Shown here piece after piece: positions 42,477 through 51,727 of a DNA stretch of 64,000 bases (positions are counted from its first letter, which is position 1; every line of letters begins with the position of its first letter). The notes below the pieces were generated by a model. That model was given only the letters and a program-made list of their open reading frames with translations, had not been told where the DNA came from and searched no databases. The position numbers were made by a program, and so were the translations under genes. Source of the stretch: Leifsonia sp. C5G2 (GTDB lineage: Bacteria > Actinomycetota > Actinomycetes > Actinomycetales > Microbacteriaceae); NCBI RefSeq assembly GCF_013359685.1, contig NZ_JABFMV010000010.1, forward strand, positions 1-64,000, given 5' to 3'.

Positions 42477-43880
42477 ATGGACATCCTCGCCCTCCTCTTC
42501 GGCCTCCTGATCGGGCTCGTGGCCGGTGCCGTCGGCGGCGGCTTCGCGGTGGCGAAGCTGGTGCGCTCGCGCACCGCGGCCGAGCCCGCCGTGCCGACGG
42601 TCGACCCGGCCGTCCTCGCGGCGCAGCACCAGGCGGAGCTCGCCGAGGTGCGGGCGGCCGAGGCGGCGGTGCAGGCGGAGATCCGGGCCGACCTCGCCGG
42701 GGCGCAGAGCCGCGTCGACGCGCTGCAGGAGCAGCTCGTGTCCGCGCAGCAGCAGTACCGCGAGACGGTCGAGCGGCACCGCGCCGAGATGGAGGCGCGG
42801 GCCGAGCGGGAGCGCGCGGAGAGCAAGGTGCTGCAGGCCCTCGCTCCGGTGCGCGAGAGCCTGACCGACATGCAGCGCAAGGTCGTCGAGCTGGAGACGC
42901 AGCGCAATCAGCAGCACGGGCAGCTCGCCCAGCAGCTGCGCTCCGCGGCCGAGTCGGAGGAGCGGCTGCGCAGCACCGCGGAGGCGCTGGCGTCCGCGCT
43001 CCGCTCGAACAGCACCCGCGGCGTCTGGGGCGAGACCCAGCTGCGCAGCGTCGTGGAGGCCGCGGGACTGCTGGAGCGCGTGGACTTCGACGTGCAGTCG
43101 AGCATCCACTCGGAGTCCGGAGCGGGCCGGCCCGACATGATCATCCGGCTGCCGGGCGGCAAGAGCATCGCGCTCGACGCGAAGGTGCCGTTCAACGCCT
43201 ACCTGGAGGCCAGCCAGATCCCGGCGACCGCCACCGGTCCGGAGGGCGCTCAGCGCGAGGCGCTGCTCAAGCAGCACGTCAAGGCCGTGCGCGACCACAT
43301 CACGACGCTGGGCAATAAGGCGTATTGGACGGGGCTGGAGTCCTCCCCCGAGCTGGTCATCGCGTTCATCCCCAGCGAGTCGCTTGTGTCGTCCGCTCTC
43401 GAGGCCGACCCGTCGATCATGGAGTTCGCGTTCGGCAAGCGCGTCGCTCTGGCCTCGCCCGTGACCCTGTGGTCGGTTCTCAAGACGGTCGCGTTCAGCT
43501 GGCAACAGGATGTGCTGACGCAGGAGGCGAAGCAGCTGTTCGACCTGAGCCGCACGCTCTACAGCCGGCTGTCGACGACCGCGGGCCACATCGAGAAGCT
43601 GGGCCGGTCGCTGGAGCGCACGGTCAAGGACTACAACGGCTTCGTCGGATCCTTCGAGCGCCAGGTCTTCCCCGCCGCACGCAAGCTGAACGCCCTCGAC
43701 GAGTCGAAGGTGATCGGCGTCATGGAGGGCATCGAGGAGGCGCCGCGCGAACTCACCGCCTTCGAGCTCGTCAGCGAGCTGGAGCCGCGCGACCTGCACG
43801 GCATCGACACGTTCGCGCTCGAAGAGAAGGAGCGCGGCCGCGCCGCCGACAGCGGGCACGAGGAGCCCGGCGTCGCCTAG
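42477..43880 (+). CDS. rmuC: DNA recombination protein RmuC
   Basis: A 467-residue protein. A membrane anchor at residues 1-25 (ALLFGLLIGLVAGAVGGGFAVAKLV) precedes a long coiled coil (about 45-165) and the RmuC nuclease-like core (TRGVWGETQLRSVVEAAGLLE, then GRPDMIIRLPGGKSIALDAKVPFNAYLEA). The PD-(D/E)XK-like residues fall in the GGKSIALDAK stretch. It limits inversions at short repeats in E. coli. It ends facing glpX, with 20-bp repeats between. Confidence 0.93.
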   Translation: MDILALLFGLLIGLVAGAVGGGFAVAKLVRSRTAAEPAVPTVDPAVLAAQHQAELAEVRAAEAAVQAEIRADLAGAQSRVDALQEQLVSAQQQYRETVERHRAEMEARAERERAESKVLQALAPVRESLTDMQRKVVELETQRNQQHGQLAQQLRSAAESEERLRSTAEALASALRSNSTRGVWGETQLRSVVEAAGLLERVDFDVQSSIHSESGAGRPDMIIRLPGGKSIALDAKVPFNAYLEASQIPATATGPEGAQREALLKQHVKAVRDHITTLGNKAYWTGLESSPELVIAFIPSESLVSSALEADPSIMEFAFGKRVALASPVTLWSVLKTVAFSWQQDVLTQEAKQLFDLSRTLYSRLSTTAGHIEKLGRSLERTVKDYNGFVGSFERQVFPAARKLNALDESKVIGVMEGIEEAPRELTAFELVSELEPRDLHGIDTFALEEKERGRAADSGHEEPGVA

Positions 43881-43886
43881 CAGGCC

Positions 43887-43936
43887 ACGAATCGCGATCG
43901 TTCGTCACGAATCGCGACCGTTCGTCACGAATCGCG
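43887..43936. repeat. short array of the 20-bp repeat, inverse orientation
   Basis: Two and a half units cgttcgtcacgaatcgcgac occur at 20-bp spacing between the convergent stops of rmuC (43880) and glpX (43944). The reverse complement matches the unit at 10181-10357, so the same repeat family sits in two places 33 kb apart in opposite orientations. Confidence 0.8.
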
Positions 43937-43943
43937 AGCGGCC

Positions 43944-44945
43944 TCAGAGCTGGTCGGGCTCCAGCCACTTCTCGGCCAGGTGGTCGGCGATCACGCGGCG
44001 GGCCGTGCCCGACTTGGAGCGCAGCACGATCGACTCGGTCCGGATGATCGGGCCCTTGCGGCGCACGCCCTCGACCAGACCGCCGTCGGTCACACCGGTG
44101 GCGACGAAGAACGTGTTGTCGCCCTGCACCAGGTCGTCGGCGCCGTAGACCCTGTCCATGTCGAGGCCCGCGGCGACACCGGCGGCGCGCTCGGCGTCGT
44201 CCTTCGGCGCCAGCCGCCCCTGCATGAAGCCGCCGAGCGCCTTGATGGCGCAGGCCGTCGTGATGCCCTCCGGGCTGCCGCCGATGCCGACGCACATGTC
44301 GATGCGCGACTCGTACCGGGCGGCGTTGATCCCACCCGCCACGTCGCCGTCGAGCAGCAGCCGCGTCCCGGCGCCGGCGGCGCGGATCTCCTCGATCAGG
44401 CCCTCGTGCCGGGGACGGTCGAGCACGGCGACCCGGATCTCGCCGACCGGCTTCTTCTTCGCCTTCGCGAGCTCGCGGATGTTGTCCCCGATCGGCTGCG
44501 ACAGGTCCACGACCCCGCGGCCCTCTGCCCCTGTGACGATCTTCGACATGTAGAAGACGGAGGACGCATCCAGCATCGTGCCGCGGTCCGACACCGCGAT
44601 CACCGAAAGCGCGTTCTGACGGCCCGCGGCGGTGAGCGAGGTGCCGTCGATCGGGTCGACCGCGATGTCGACCGCCGGACCGCGCCCGTTGCCGACGTGC
44701 TCGCCGTTGAACAGCATGGGCGCGTTGTCCTTCTCGCCCTCGCCGATCACGATCAGGCCGTCGAAGTTGACCGTGCCGAGGAACTTGCGCATCGCATCCA
44801 CCGCCGCGCCGTCGGCCGCGTTCTTGTCGCCGCGTCCGATCCACGGGGTCGCACGGATGGCCGCCGCCTCGGTCGCCCGCACCAGCTCCATCGCGAGGTT
44901 CCGGTCCGGGTGCGTGAAATGGGATGCGGTGTCGGTGCTGGTCAT
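43944..44945 (-). CDS. glpX: class II fructose-1,6-bisphosphatase
   Basis: A 333-residue GlpX-type phosphatase. DPIDGTSLTAAGRQNALSVIAV is the metal and phosphate site, WIGRGDKNAADGAAVDAMR the N-terminal metal site, and GIGGSPEGITTACAIKALGG completes the fold. It is the gluconeogenic step that removes the C1 phosphate, the only FBPase in most actinobacteria. ATG 44945 has GGAGGACCC upstream. It is divergent from fba, pairing the two enzymes that convert fructose bisphosphate in opposite directions of metabolism. Confidence 0.95.
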   Translation of the reverse strand: MTSTDTASHFTHPDRNLAMELVRATEAAAIRATPWIGRGDKNAADGAAVDAMRKFLGTVNFDGLIVIGEGEKDNAPMLFNGEHVGNGRGPAVDIAVDPIDGTSLTAAGRQNALSVIAVSDRGTMLDASSVFYMSKIVTGAEGRGVVDLSQPIGDNIRELAKAKKKPVGEIRVAVLDRPRHEGLIEEIRAAGAGTRLLLDGDVAGGINAARYESRIDMCVGIGGSPEGITTACAIKALGGFMQGRLAPKDDAERAAGVAAGLDMDRVYGADDLVQGDNTFFVATGVTDGGLVEGVRRKGPIIRTESIVLRSKSGTARRVIADHLAEKWLEPDQL

Positions 44946-45198
44946 GATGGGTCCTCCCGGACGGATTCGGAACGTCGTCGTCGATCCCGGCTCGGCGTGC
45001 CCGTCCCGCCGGCGCACCGGCCGGGCGGCGTCTACGGCCGGACGCTGCCAGTGTATCCGCGGCCCCACGCGGCGTCATGGGTTCTGCACGGACGTTCACC
45101 TGCCTGAGCGCGCATCGTCACCCGGACCGCCCACGGACCCGCCCCGGACGCGCCGGTATGATGAGGGCGTTCGACACACCGATCCCCAAGGAGCTGCA

Positions 45199-46227
45199 AT
45201 GCCCATCGCCACGCCGGACCAGTACGCAGAGATGCTCGACAGAGCGAAGGCGAGCGGCTTCGCCTACCCCGCGTTCAATGTGTCGTCGTCGCAGACGATC
45301 AACGCGGTCCTGCAGGGTCTCACCGAGGCGGGCAGCGACGGCATCATCCAGGTCACGACCGGCGGCGCCGACTACTTCGCCGGCCAGAGCGTGAAGGCGC
45401 GGGCCACCGGTGCGCTGGCCTTCGCGAAGTTCGCCACCGAGGTCGCCAAGAACTACCCCATCACCGTCGCGCTGCACACCGACCACTGCCCGAAGAACGC
45501 GCTCGACGACTTCGTCCTGCCGCTCATCGCCGCCTCCGAGGAGGAGGTGAAGGCCGGGCGCAACCCGATCTTCCAGTCCCACATGTGGGACGGCTCGGCG
45601 GTCCCGCTGGACGAGAACCTCGAGATCGCGCAGGAGATGCTCAAGCGCACCAAGGCCATCAACGCCATCCTCGAGGTCGAGATCGGCGTCGTCGGCGGCG
45701 AGGAGGACGGCGTCCGTCACGAGGGCTCCAACGAGGCCCTCTACACGACCCTCGCCGACGCCGAGAAGGCCGTCGACGCCCTCGGCCTCGGCGAGAACGG
45801 CCGCTACATGGCAGCGCTCACGTTCGGCAACGTGCACGGCGTCTACAAGCCGGGCAACGTGAAGCTGCGCCCGGAGCTGCTGAAGGAGATCCAGGACGGC
45901 CTGGCCGCCAAGTACGGCACCGGCCCGAAGCCGCTCGACCTGGTCTTCCACGGCGGTTCCGGCTCCACCGACGAGGAGATCGCCGAGGCGGTGCGCAACG
46001 GCGTCGTGAAGATGAACATCGACACCGACACCCAGTATGCGTTCACCCGCTCCATCGCCGGCTACATGTTCCAGAACTACGACGGCGTGCTCAAGGTGGA
46101 CGGCGACGTCGGCAACAAGAAGCTGTACGACCCGCGCGCGTGGGGCAAGGTGGCGGAGTCCGCCATGGCCCAGCGCGTCGTCGAGGCCACGCAGCAGCTC
46201 GGCTCGGCCGGACACTCCGGCAAGTAG
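45199..46227 (+). CDS. fbaA: class II fructose-bisphosphate aldolase
   Basis: A 342-residue zinc aldolase. The HTDHCPKN block has the catalytic Asp and zinc His, and GNVHGVYK and VFHGGSGSTDEEI are the other metal and phosphate sites. It interconverts fructose 1,6-bisphosphate with DHAP and glyceraldehyde 3-phosphate. AAGGAG lies five bases before the ATG and a TATGAT -10-like box at 45157-45162. A strong hairpin at 46236 follows. Confidence 0.96.
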   Translation: MPIATPDQYAEMLDRAKASGFAYPAFNVSSSQTINAVLQGLTEAGSDGIIQVTTGGADYFAGQSVKARATGALAFAKFATEVAKNYPITVALHTDHCPKNALDDFVLPLIAASEEEVKAGRNPIFQSHMWDGSAVPLDENLEIAQEMLKRTKAINAILEVEIGVVGGEEDGVRHEGSNEALYTTLADAEKAVDALGLGENGRYMAALTFGNVHGVYKPGNVKLRPELLKEIQDGLAAKYGTGPKPLDLVFHGGSGSTDEEIAEAVRNGVVKMNIDTDTQYAFTRSIAGYMFQNYDGVLKVDGDVGNKKLYDPRAWGKVAESAMAQRVVEATQQLGSAGHSGK

Positions 46228-46235
46228 GCCGCACT

Positions 46236-46258
46236 GGCGGCGGGCGACCCCCGCCGCC
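46236..46258 (+). terminator. hairpin after fbaA
   Basis: Perfect 9-bp stem GGCGGCGGG / CCCGCCGCC with a five-base loop, 9 bp past the fbaA stop and 35 bp before the next gene start. Confidence 0.55.
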
Positions 46259-46293
46259 CGCACCACCATCCAGATCAGCGAGGAGCCGCCGGC

Positions 46294-46920
46294 ATGGCCG
46301 AGCAGGAACAGCAGCCGGACGACCGGCCGCGGCCCCGGTACGGCGAGCTCGCGCCGCCCGGCTGGGTGTGGCACCCGCCGGAGGATGCCGACCGGCTGGA
46401 CACGTCGCGGCGGGTCGCCGAGGACGACACCGAGGCGCAGGAGCAGCCGTCGACGGCGGCCCCGTACGGCGCGCGCACTCCGTCCGAGGGCCCGTACTAC
46501 AGCCAGAACGCCCGGCCCGATCGCCCGGCACCGACCTGGAACCTGACGCTCACCATCCTGCTCACCGTCTTCGGCTTCTTCGGGATGTCGTACTCGATCG
46601 CGACGCTGCAGGCCATCCCGGCGTCGATGCAGCTGCTGCACAGCACCAACGGACTCGGTCAGTACACGCCCGCGCCGGTCGTCGGCTCGCTGGTGCTCGC
46701 AGGCTCGATCACGATGGCCGCCATCTGGGCCGTCTCGGCCGGCATCGCCGCCTGGCTGCTGGTGAAGCGCCGCCTGGCCTTCTGGGTGCCGCTGGTCGCG
46801 GGCATCGTGGCGATGGTGGCGCTGCTCATCTTCGCCGGCGCCGTGCTGGCGACCGATCCCGTGCTGCTCGGCTTCTACAGCGGGACAACGCCGCCGACCT
46901 CCCCCAGCCCGACCCCCTGA
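46294..46920 (+). CDS. integral membrane protein with proline-rich N-terminus (DUF6264-like)
   Basis: A 208-residue protein. Residues 1-85 are charged and Pro-rich, beginning with RPRPRYGELAPPGW, which I recall from DUF6264 proteins. Three hydrophobic helices follow at about 90-110, 130-155 and 160-190. The tail TPPTSPSPTP is Thr/Pro rich. It is expected in the inner membrane, function unknown. It follows fbaA by 66 bp and may be partly co-transcribed. Confidence 0.7.
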   Translation: MAEQEQQPDDRPRPRYGELAPPGWVWHPPEDADRLDTSRRVAEDDTEAQEQPSTAAPYGARTPSEGPYYSQNARPDRPAPTWNLTLTILLTVFGFFGMSYSIATLQAIPASMQLLHSTNGLGQYTPAPVVGSLVLAGSITMAAIWAVSAGIAAWLLVKRRLAFWVPLVAGIVAMVALLIFAGAVLATDPVLLGFYSGTTPPTSPSPTP

Positions 46921-47062
46921 CCCACGAGCGACTGCTGCACGGCGGAACGACCGCGGGGCAGCGCGCACCTGCAGACGTTACGGGAGGCCGCAGTCGCGGA
47001 TGCCGGCGCCGACGGCGCGGCGCCGGCAGGGCGGACCCCACCGGCGCCGACGCGCCCGGCTG

Positions 47063-47932
47063 TCAGGCCGCGGACGCCTCCCGCGCCTGCGCGAGACCCT
47101 CCGCGAGCGACGTGGTCGGACGGCCGATCAGCTCGGCGAGCGTCGGCGACGCCTCCCCGAGCAGCCCGTCGCGGATGTTGCCGTCGAGCGCCACGACGAA
47201 GCCGACCGTGCCCTCGTCGAGCCCGGCGGCGGTGAGCGCCGCCGCGTGCTCCTCCGGCGACACCGGGCGGTAGACGACCTCGCGCCCGAGCAGCTCGGAG
47301 GCGACCGCCGCGAGCTCGTCGAACGTCCAGGCCGCGTCGCCGCTCAGCTCGTAGACGGCGCCCTCGTGGCCCGGGGTCGTCAGCACGACCGCGGTGGCCT
47401 CGGCGTAGTCGGCGCGCGTCGCGCTCGCGACCCGCCCCTCCCCTGCGCTGCCGAGGATCTCGCCGGTCGCCGCCGCCTGGTCGAGCGTGCCGACGTAGTT
47501 CTCGGTGTACCAGTTGTTGCGCAGGATGGTCGCCGGGAGGCCGGATGCGGCGAGCAGCCGCTCCGTCTCCGCGTGCTCCGGCGCGAGGATCAGCGCGCTC
47601 TCGGTGGCCTTCGGGGCGCTCGTGTAGACGATGCGACCCACCCCGGCGCGCACGGCCGCGTCGATGGCGTTGCGGTGCTGCGGGATGCGGTTGCCCACCT
47701 CCGAGCCGGACACCAGGAGCAGCGCGTCCGCGCCGCGGAAGGCCTCGTCGAGCGTCTCGGGGCGGTCGAAGTCGATGACGGCGGTGTCGACGCCGCGCTC
47801 GGCGAGGGGCGCGAGGCGGTCGGCGCGGCGGCCGAGGGCGCGGATGTCGGCGGCGGGGACGCCGCGCTCGAGGAGCGACTCGACGACGAGGCGGCCGAGG
47901 TGGCCGGTTGCTCCGGTGACGACGATGGTCAT
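47063..47932 (-). CDS. NmrA/QorB-like NAD(P)H quinone oxidoreductase
   Basis: A 289-residue atypical short-chain dehydrogenase. The N-terminal TIVVTGATGHLGRLVVESLLERG (GxxGxxG) binds NADPH. The NWYTENYVGTLDQA block is typical of the quinone oxidoreductase 2 (YtfG/QorB) branch. It is divergent from an HxlR regulator over 95 bp, the arrangement known for qorB/qorR redox systems. Quinone is the likely substrate. Confidence 0.85.
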   Translation of the reverse strand: MTIVVTGATGHLGRLVVESLLERGVPAADIRALGRRADRLAPLAERGVDTAVIDFDRPETLDEAFRGADALLLVSGSEVGNRIPQHRNAIDAAVRAGVGRIVYTSAPKATESALILAPEHAETERLLAASGLPATILRNNWYTENYVGTLDQAAATGEILGSAGEGRVASATRADYAEATAVVLTTPGHEGAVYELSGDAAWTFDELAAVASELLGREVVYRPVSPEEHAAALTAAGLDEGTVGFVVALDGNIRDGLLGEASPTLAELIGRPTTSLAEGLAQAREASAA

Positions 47933-48027
47933 GGGGGGGTCCTTTCGATCGGTTACCTCAGCGGCAACCGGCCGCCCGATCCAAAACTTCCCGGACGAAG
48001 GTACCCACTTTTCGGTAAGTTACTGAC

Positions 48028-48399
48028 GTGGACACCGGTTTTGCCTCCCTCAACGGGTTCGGCTTCACGGATGGCGTGCTGCCCTCCGAGTGCCCGAGCC
48101 GGATCGTGCTCAACCACGTGACGAGCACCTGGGGCGTGCTCGTACTGGTGGCGCTCTCGCAGAGCGACCTGCGCTGGGGCGAACTGCGTCGCACGGTGCA
48201 GGGGATCAGCGAGAAGATGCTCGCCCAGACGCTGCGCACGCTGGAGAAGGACGGCTTCGTGCTGCGCACCGCACAGCCGACCGTGCCGCCGCGCGTCGAC
48301 TACAGCCTGACCGAGCGCGGCCGCGCGGTGACCGAGCACCTGCTGCCGCTGATGTCGTGGATCTCGGACAACGCCGACGACATCGTCACCGGCGCGTAG
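48028..48399 (+). CDS. HxlR family redox/quinone-responsive regulator
   Basis: A 123-residue winged-helix protein. ECPSRIVLNHVTSTWGVLVLVALSQSDLRWGELRRTVQGISEKMLAQTLRTLEKDGFVLRT is the classic HxlR core; the single Cys near residue 20 lies where QorR and YodB carry their redox cysteine. It starts at GTG 48028, divergent from the QorB-like gene. It probably represses that gene until quinone or disulfide stress. Confidence 0.9.
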   Translation: MDTGFASLNGFGFTDGVLPSECPSRIVLNHVTSTWGVLVLVALSQSDLRWGELRRTVQGISEKMLAQTLRTLEKDGFVLRTAQPTVPPRVDYSLTERGRAVTEHLLPLMSWISDNADDIVTGA

Positions 48400-48403
48400 C
48401 CGG

Positions 48404-49462
48404 TCAGCGCCCGCGGCCGCCGAGCGCCCGCGCGTCCTGCTTGCCCGTGATGTCCTTGCGGAGCTCCTTCGGCAGCGAGAACATGAGGTCCTCCTCCGCC
48501 GTCTTGACCTCCTGCACGTCGCGGTAGCCCGCGCCCGCCAGGTCGTCGAGCACCTCCTGCACGAGCACCTCCGGCACCGAGGCGCCGCTGGTGACGCCGA
48601 CAGAGGAGACGCCGTCGAGCCACTCCTGCTTGATCTCGCTGGCGTAGTCGACCCGGTAGGCGGCCTTCGCGCCGTACTCGAGCGCGACCTCCACCAGGCG
48701 GACCGAGTTGGAGGAGTTGGCCGAGCCGACCACGATCACCAGCTCCGCCTGCTCGGCGACCTTCTTGATCGCGACCTGGCGGTTCTGCGTGGCGTAGCAG
48801 ATGTCGTCGCTCGGCGGGTCCTGGAGGTTGGGGAAGCGCTCGCGCAGGCGGCGAACCGTCTCCATCGTCTCGTCGACCGAGAGGGTGGTCTGCGAAAGCC
48901 ACACCACCCGGTCCGGGTCCTTCACGACGATCGAGTCGACGTCGTCCGGGCCGTTGACCAGGGTCACGTGGTCGGGCGCCTCGCCCGCGGTCCCCTCGAC
49001 CTCTTCGTGGCCGGCATGGCCGATGAGCAGGATCTCGCGGTCGTCGCGCGCGAACCGCACGGCCTCGCGGTGCACCTTGGTGACCAGCGGGCACGTGGCG
49101 TCGATCGCGAGCAGCCCGCGCTCGGACGCCGCATTGACGACGGCCGGCGAGACGCCGTGCGCCGAGAACACGACGTGCGCGCCCGGCGGCACCTCGTCGA
49201 CCTCGTCGACGAAGACGGCGCCCTGCTGCTCCAGCTCGGACACGACGTGCACGTTGTGGACGATCTGCTTGCGCACGTAGACGGGCGCGCCGTACAGGTC
49301 GAGCGCCTTCTCCACGGCGACCACGGCGCGGTCGACACCGGCGCAGTAACCGCGCGGAGCGGCCAGCAGCACCCGCTTGTGTCCGACGACCGGGTTATCC
49401 TGAAGCCGTCGCCTGGCGCCGGGAATGCGCGGCATCGGGAGGCTGATGGTTGCGTCGCTCAC
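48404..49462 (-). CDS. ispH: 4-hydroxy-3-methylbut-2-enyl diphosphate reductase
   Basis: A 352-residue Fe-S enzyme of the MEP isoprenoid pathway (last step to IPP and DMAPP). The three cluster cysteines lie in [20 protein letters not shown] and [25 protein letters not shown] and [11 protein letters not shown] are the substrate sites. It is divergent from xseA over 46 bp, so the two genes share promoter space. The start is the ATG at 49462; the first 28 residues form a less conserved tail. Confidence 0.96.
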   Translation of the reverse strand: MSDATISLPMPRIPGARRRLQDNPVVGHKRVLLAAPRGYCAGVDRAVVAVEKALDLYGAPVYVRKQIVHNVHVVSELEQQGAVFVDEVDEVPPGAHVVFSAHGVSPAVVNAASERGLLAIDATCPLVTKVHREAVRFARDDREILLIGHAGHEEVEGTAGEAPDHVTLVNGPDDVDSIVVKDPDRVVWLSQTTLSVDETMETVRRLRERFPNLQDPPSDDICYATQNRQVAIKKVAEQAELVIVVGSANSSNSVRLVEVALEYGAKAAYRVDYASEIKQEWLDGVSSVGVTSGASVPEVLVQEVLDDLAGAGYRDVQEVKTAEEDLMFSLPKELRKDITGKQDARALGGRGR

Positions 49463-49508
49463 CCTTCGATCCTACGTGAGCACGCTGAGCACGGAATGGG
49501 AGGGGCCA

Positions 49509-50807
49509 GTGAGCCAGACCTCGGCACCGCCCGCGTCGGTCACGATGCAGGCCGCTCCCCCGACGGCGGACGCCCCCTGGCCGGTCGCGCTGCTGAGCAG
49601 CAAGATCAAGGGCTGGATCGATCGCCTCGGCACCGCGTGGGTCGAGGGCGAGATCACGCAGTGGGGCGTGTCCGGCGGAAACGTCTACGGCAAGCTGAAG
49701 GACCTGAACGAGGACGCCACGATCAGCTTCACGATCTGGTCCTCCGTGAAGGCGCGCATCCCGGCCGACCTGAAGCAGGGCGACCGCGTCGTCGCCGCCA
49801 TCAAGCCCAACTTCTGGGTCAAGGGCGGCACGCTGACGATGCAGGTCTACGACATGAAGCACGTCGGCCTCGGCGACCTGCTGGAGCGGCTGGAGCGCCT
49901 GCGGCAGCAGCTCTCGTCCGAGGGGCTGTTCGCGGCGGAGCGCAAGAAGCGGCTGCCGTTCCTGCCGCACACGATCGGGCTGGTGACAGGCAAGGACTCC
50001 GACGCCGAGAAGGACGTGCTGCGCAACGCGCAGCTGCGCTGGCCGCAGGTGCGCTTCCGGGTCGTGCACGCGGCGGTCCAGGGCGAGCGGACGGTGACGG
50101 AGGTCGTCTCCGCGATCCGGACGCTGGATGCCGACCCCGAGGTCGAGGTCATCATCGTCGCGCGCGGCGGCGGCGACTTCCAGAACCTGCTCGGGTTCAG
50201 CGACGAGCGGCTGGTGCGGGCGGCCGCGGCGGCCCTGACCCCGATCGTGAGCGCGATCGGCCACGAGGCCGACCGCCCGCTGCTCGACGAGGTCGCCGAT
50301 CTGCGCGCGTCGACGCCGACCGACGCCGCGAAGCGCGTCGTCCCCGACGTCGCGGAGGAGCTGGCCCGCGTCCACCAGGCGCGCGCCCGGCTCGGCACCC
50401 GCGTGACGCACCTCATCGCGCACGAGATCGACCGGATCGGCCACCTGCGCACCCGACCGGTGCTCGCCTCCCCCTCCTGGATCGTGGATGCGCGCGCCGA
50501 GGAGCTGACGCGCTACGTCGCCCGCGGCACCGAGCTGGTCGGCCGCTGCGTCGAGCGCGAGACCACCCGGGTGGCGGAGCTGCGCGGCCAGTTGCGCGCG
50601 CTCTCGCCGCAGGGCACGCTCGACCGCGGGTACGCGATCGTGCAGACGGCCGCCGGCCACGTGGTGACCGACCCGGCCGAGGCGCCGGAGGGCGCGGAGC
50701 TCCGGCTGACCGTCTCCGGCGGGTCGCTCGCGGCGACCGCGGGCGCCGCCCTGCCGTCGCCGGCCGGTCATCCACAGGCCCCAGCGGACGCCCAGCGGGC
50801 CAAATAG
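49509..50807 (+). CDS. xseA: exodeoxyribonuclease VII large subunit
   Basis: A 432-residue protein. The N-terminal OB-fold (WVEGEITQWGVSGGNVYGKLKD) is followed by the nuclease core with GLVTGKDSDAEKDVL and VIIVARGGGDFQNLLGFSDERLVRAA, then a long helical region and a C-terminal segment around GTLDRGYAIVQ. With XseB it degrades single-stranded DNA. I use GTG 49509 with GGAGGGG before it. xseB begins 1 bp after its stop, so the two are coupled. Confidence 0.95.
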   Translation: MSQTSAPPASVTMQAAPPTADAPWPVALLSSKIKGWIDRLGTAWVEGEITQWGVSGGNVYGKLKDLNEDATISFTIWSSVKARIPADLKQGDRVVAAIKPNFWVKGGTLTMQVYDMKHVGLGDLLERLERLRQQLSSEGLFAAERKKRLPFLPHTIGLVTGKDSDAEKDVLRNAQLRWPQVRFRVVHAAVQGERTVTEVVSAIRTLDADPEVEVIIVARGGGDFQNLLGFSDERLVRAAAAALTPIVSAIGHEADRPLLDEVADLRASTPTDAAKRVVPDVAEELARVHQARARLGTRVTHLIAHEIDRIGHLRTRPVLASPSWIVDARAEELTRYVARGTELVGRCVERETTRVAELRGQLRALSPQGTLDRGYAIVQTAAGHVVTDPAEAPEGAELRLTVSGGSLAATAGAALPSPAGHPQAPADAQRAK

Positions 50808-50808
50808 A

Positions 50809-51069
50809 ATGGACGTCATGCCCACTTCCGCGACGACCCCGGCCGGGGATCCGCTCAGCACGCTCACCTACGAGGAGGCGCGCGACGAGCTGATCCGCGT
50901 GGTGCAGGAGCTCGAGCAGGGCTCGGCCACGCTGGAGGAGTCGATCGCACTCTGGGAACGCGGCGAGGCTCTGGCCCGGCACTGCGAGGAGTGGCTGATC
51001 GGCGCCAAGGCGCGCCTCGACGCGGCCCGCGCCGGTGCCGGCGCCCCGGGGGCGATCGACGGCGAATGA
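50809..51069 (+). CDS. xseB: exodeoxyribonuclease VII small subunit
   Basis: An 86-residue protein with the helical XseB core LTYEEARDELIRVVQELEQGSATLEESIALWERGEALARHCEEWL. It binds the C-terminal helices of XseA. An ATG three codons downstream (50818) is an equally possible start. Its stop overlaps the next ATG, linking it to the DUF4245 gene. Confidence 0.93.
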   Translation: MDVMPTSATTPAGDPLSTLTYEEARDELIRVVQELEQGSATLEESIALWERGEALARHCEEWLIGAKARLDAARAGAGAPGAIDGE

Positions 51070-51725
51070 GCCCCCGCAACAAGCCGCCCGCGGTCGTCGC
51101 GGAGCTCGGCCGCCCCGAGACGCCGGAGGAGACCGCCGCCCGCAAGGCGCAGAACTCCGCGAACCACCGCAACCGGCAGACGACCAACAACCTGGTCTAC
51201 TCGCTGCTGGCGACCCTCGCGATCGTCGCCGTGATCGTGCTCGTCGTGCCGCGCGGCAACCCGTCGGCCACGAAGCCCGCGGTCGACTACGCCTCGATCG
51301 CCCAGCAGGCGCAGGGCAGCGAACCCGACGCCCTGCTGGTGCCGAAGCTCCCGGCCGACTGGACGTCGAACAACGCCGAGCTGCGCACCAAGACCTCCGA
51401 CAAGGTCGACTCCTGGTACGTCGGTCTCATCACCCCGAAGCAGCAGTTCATCGGCATCACCCAGGGCTTCGGCGCGAACGACAGCTGGGTGTCCGACCAG
51501 GTGAACAAGTCGCGGATCAAGGGCACACGCGTGATCGACGGTGTGACCTGGGACGTCTACGACAACCGCACCTCCAGTTCCGCCGACGGAAACGTGGAGT
51601 ACGCGCTGGTCACCTCGTCCGGTGACAGCACGGTCATCGTCTTCGGCACCGCAGAGGACGCCGAATTCCGAACGGTCGCGTCCTCTCTGGCCGGCCAGAT
51701 CCGCTCACTCCCAGGAGGTCAGTAG
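51066..51725 (+). CDS. DUF4245 membrane-anchored protein
   Basis: A 219-residue protein with a cytoplasmic N-terminus (NHRNRQTTNNLVYSLLATLAIVAVIVLVVPRG, one helix at about 43-63) and an exported domain of about 150 residues (VPKLPADWTSNNAELRTKTSDKVDSWYVGLITP). This is the DUF4245 pattern, found only in actinobacteria, of unknown role. It sits between xseB and the carbonic anhydrase gene, as part of a close run of genes. Confidence 0.85.
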   Translation: MSPRNKPPAVVAELGRPETPEETAARKAQNSANHRNRQTTNNLVYSLLATLAIVAVIVLVVPRGNPSATKPAVDYASIAQQAQGSEPDALLVPKLPADWTSNNAELRTKTSDKVDSWYVGLITPKQQFIGITQGFGANDSWVSDQVNKSRIKGTRVIDGVTWDVYDNRTSSSADGNVEYALVTSSGDSTVIVFGTAEDAEFRTVASSLAGQIRSLPGGQ

Positions 51726-51727
51726 CA

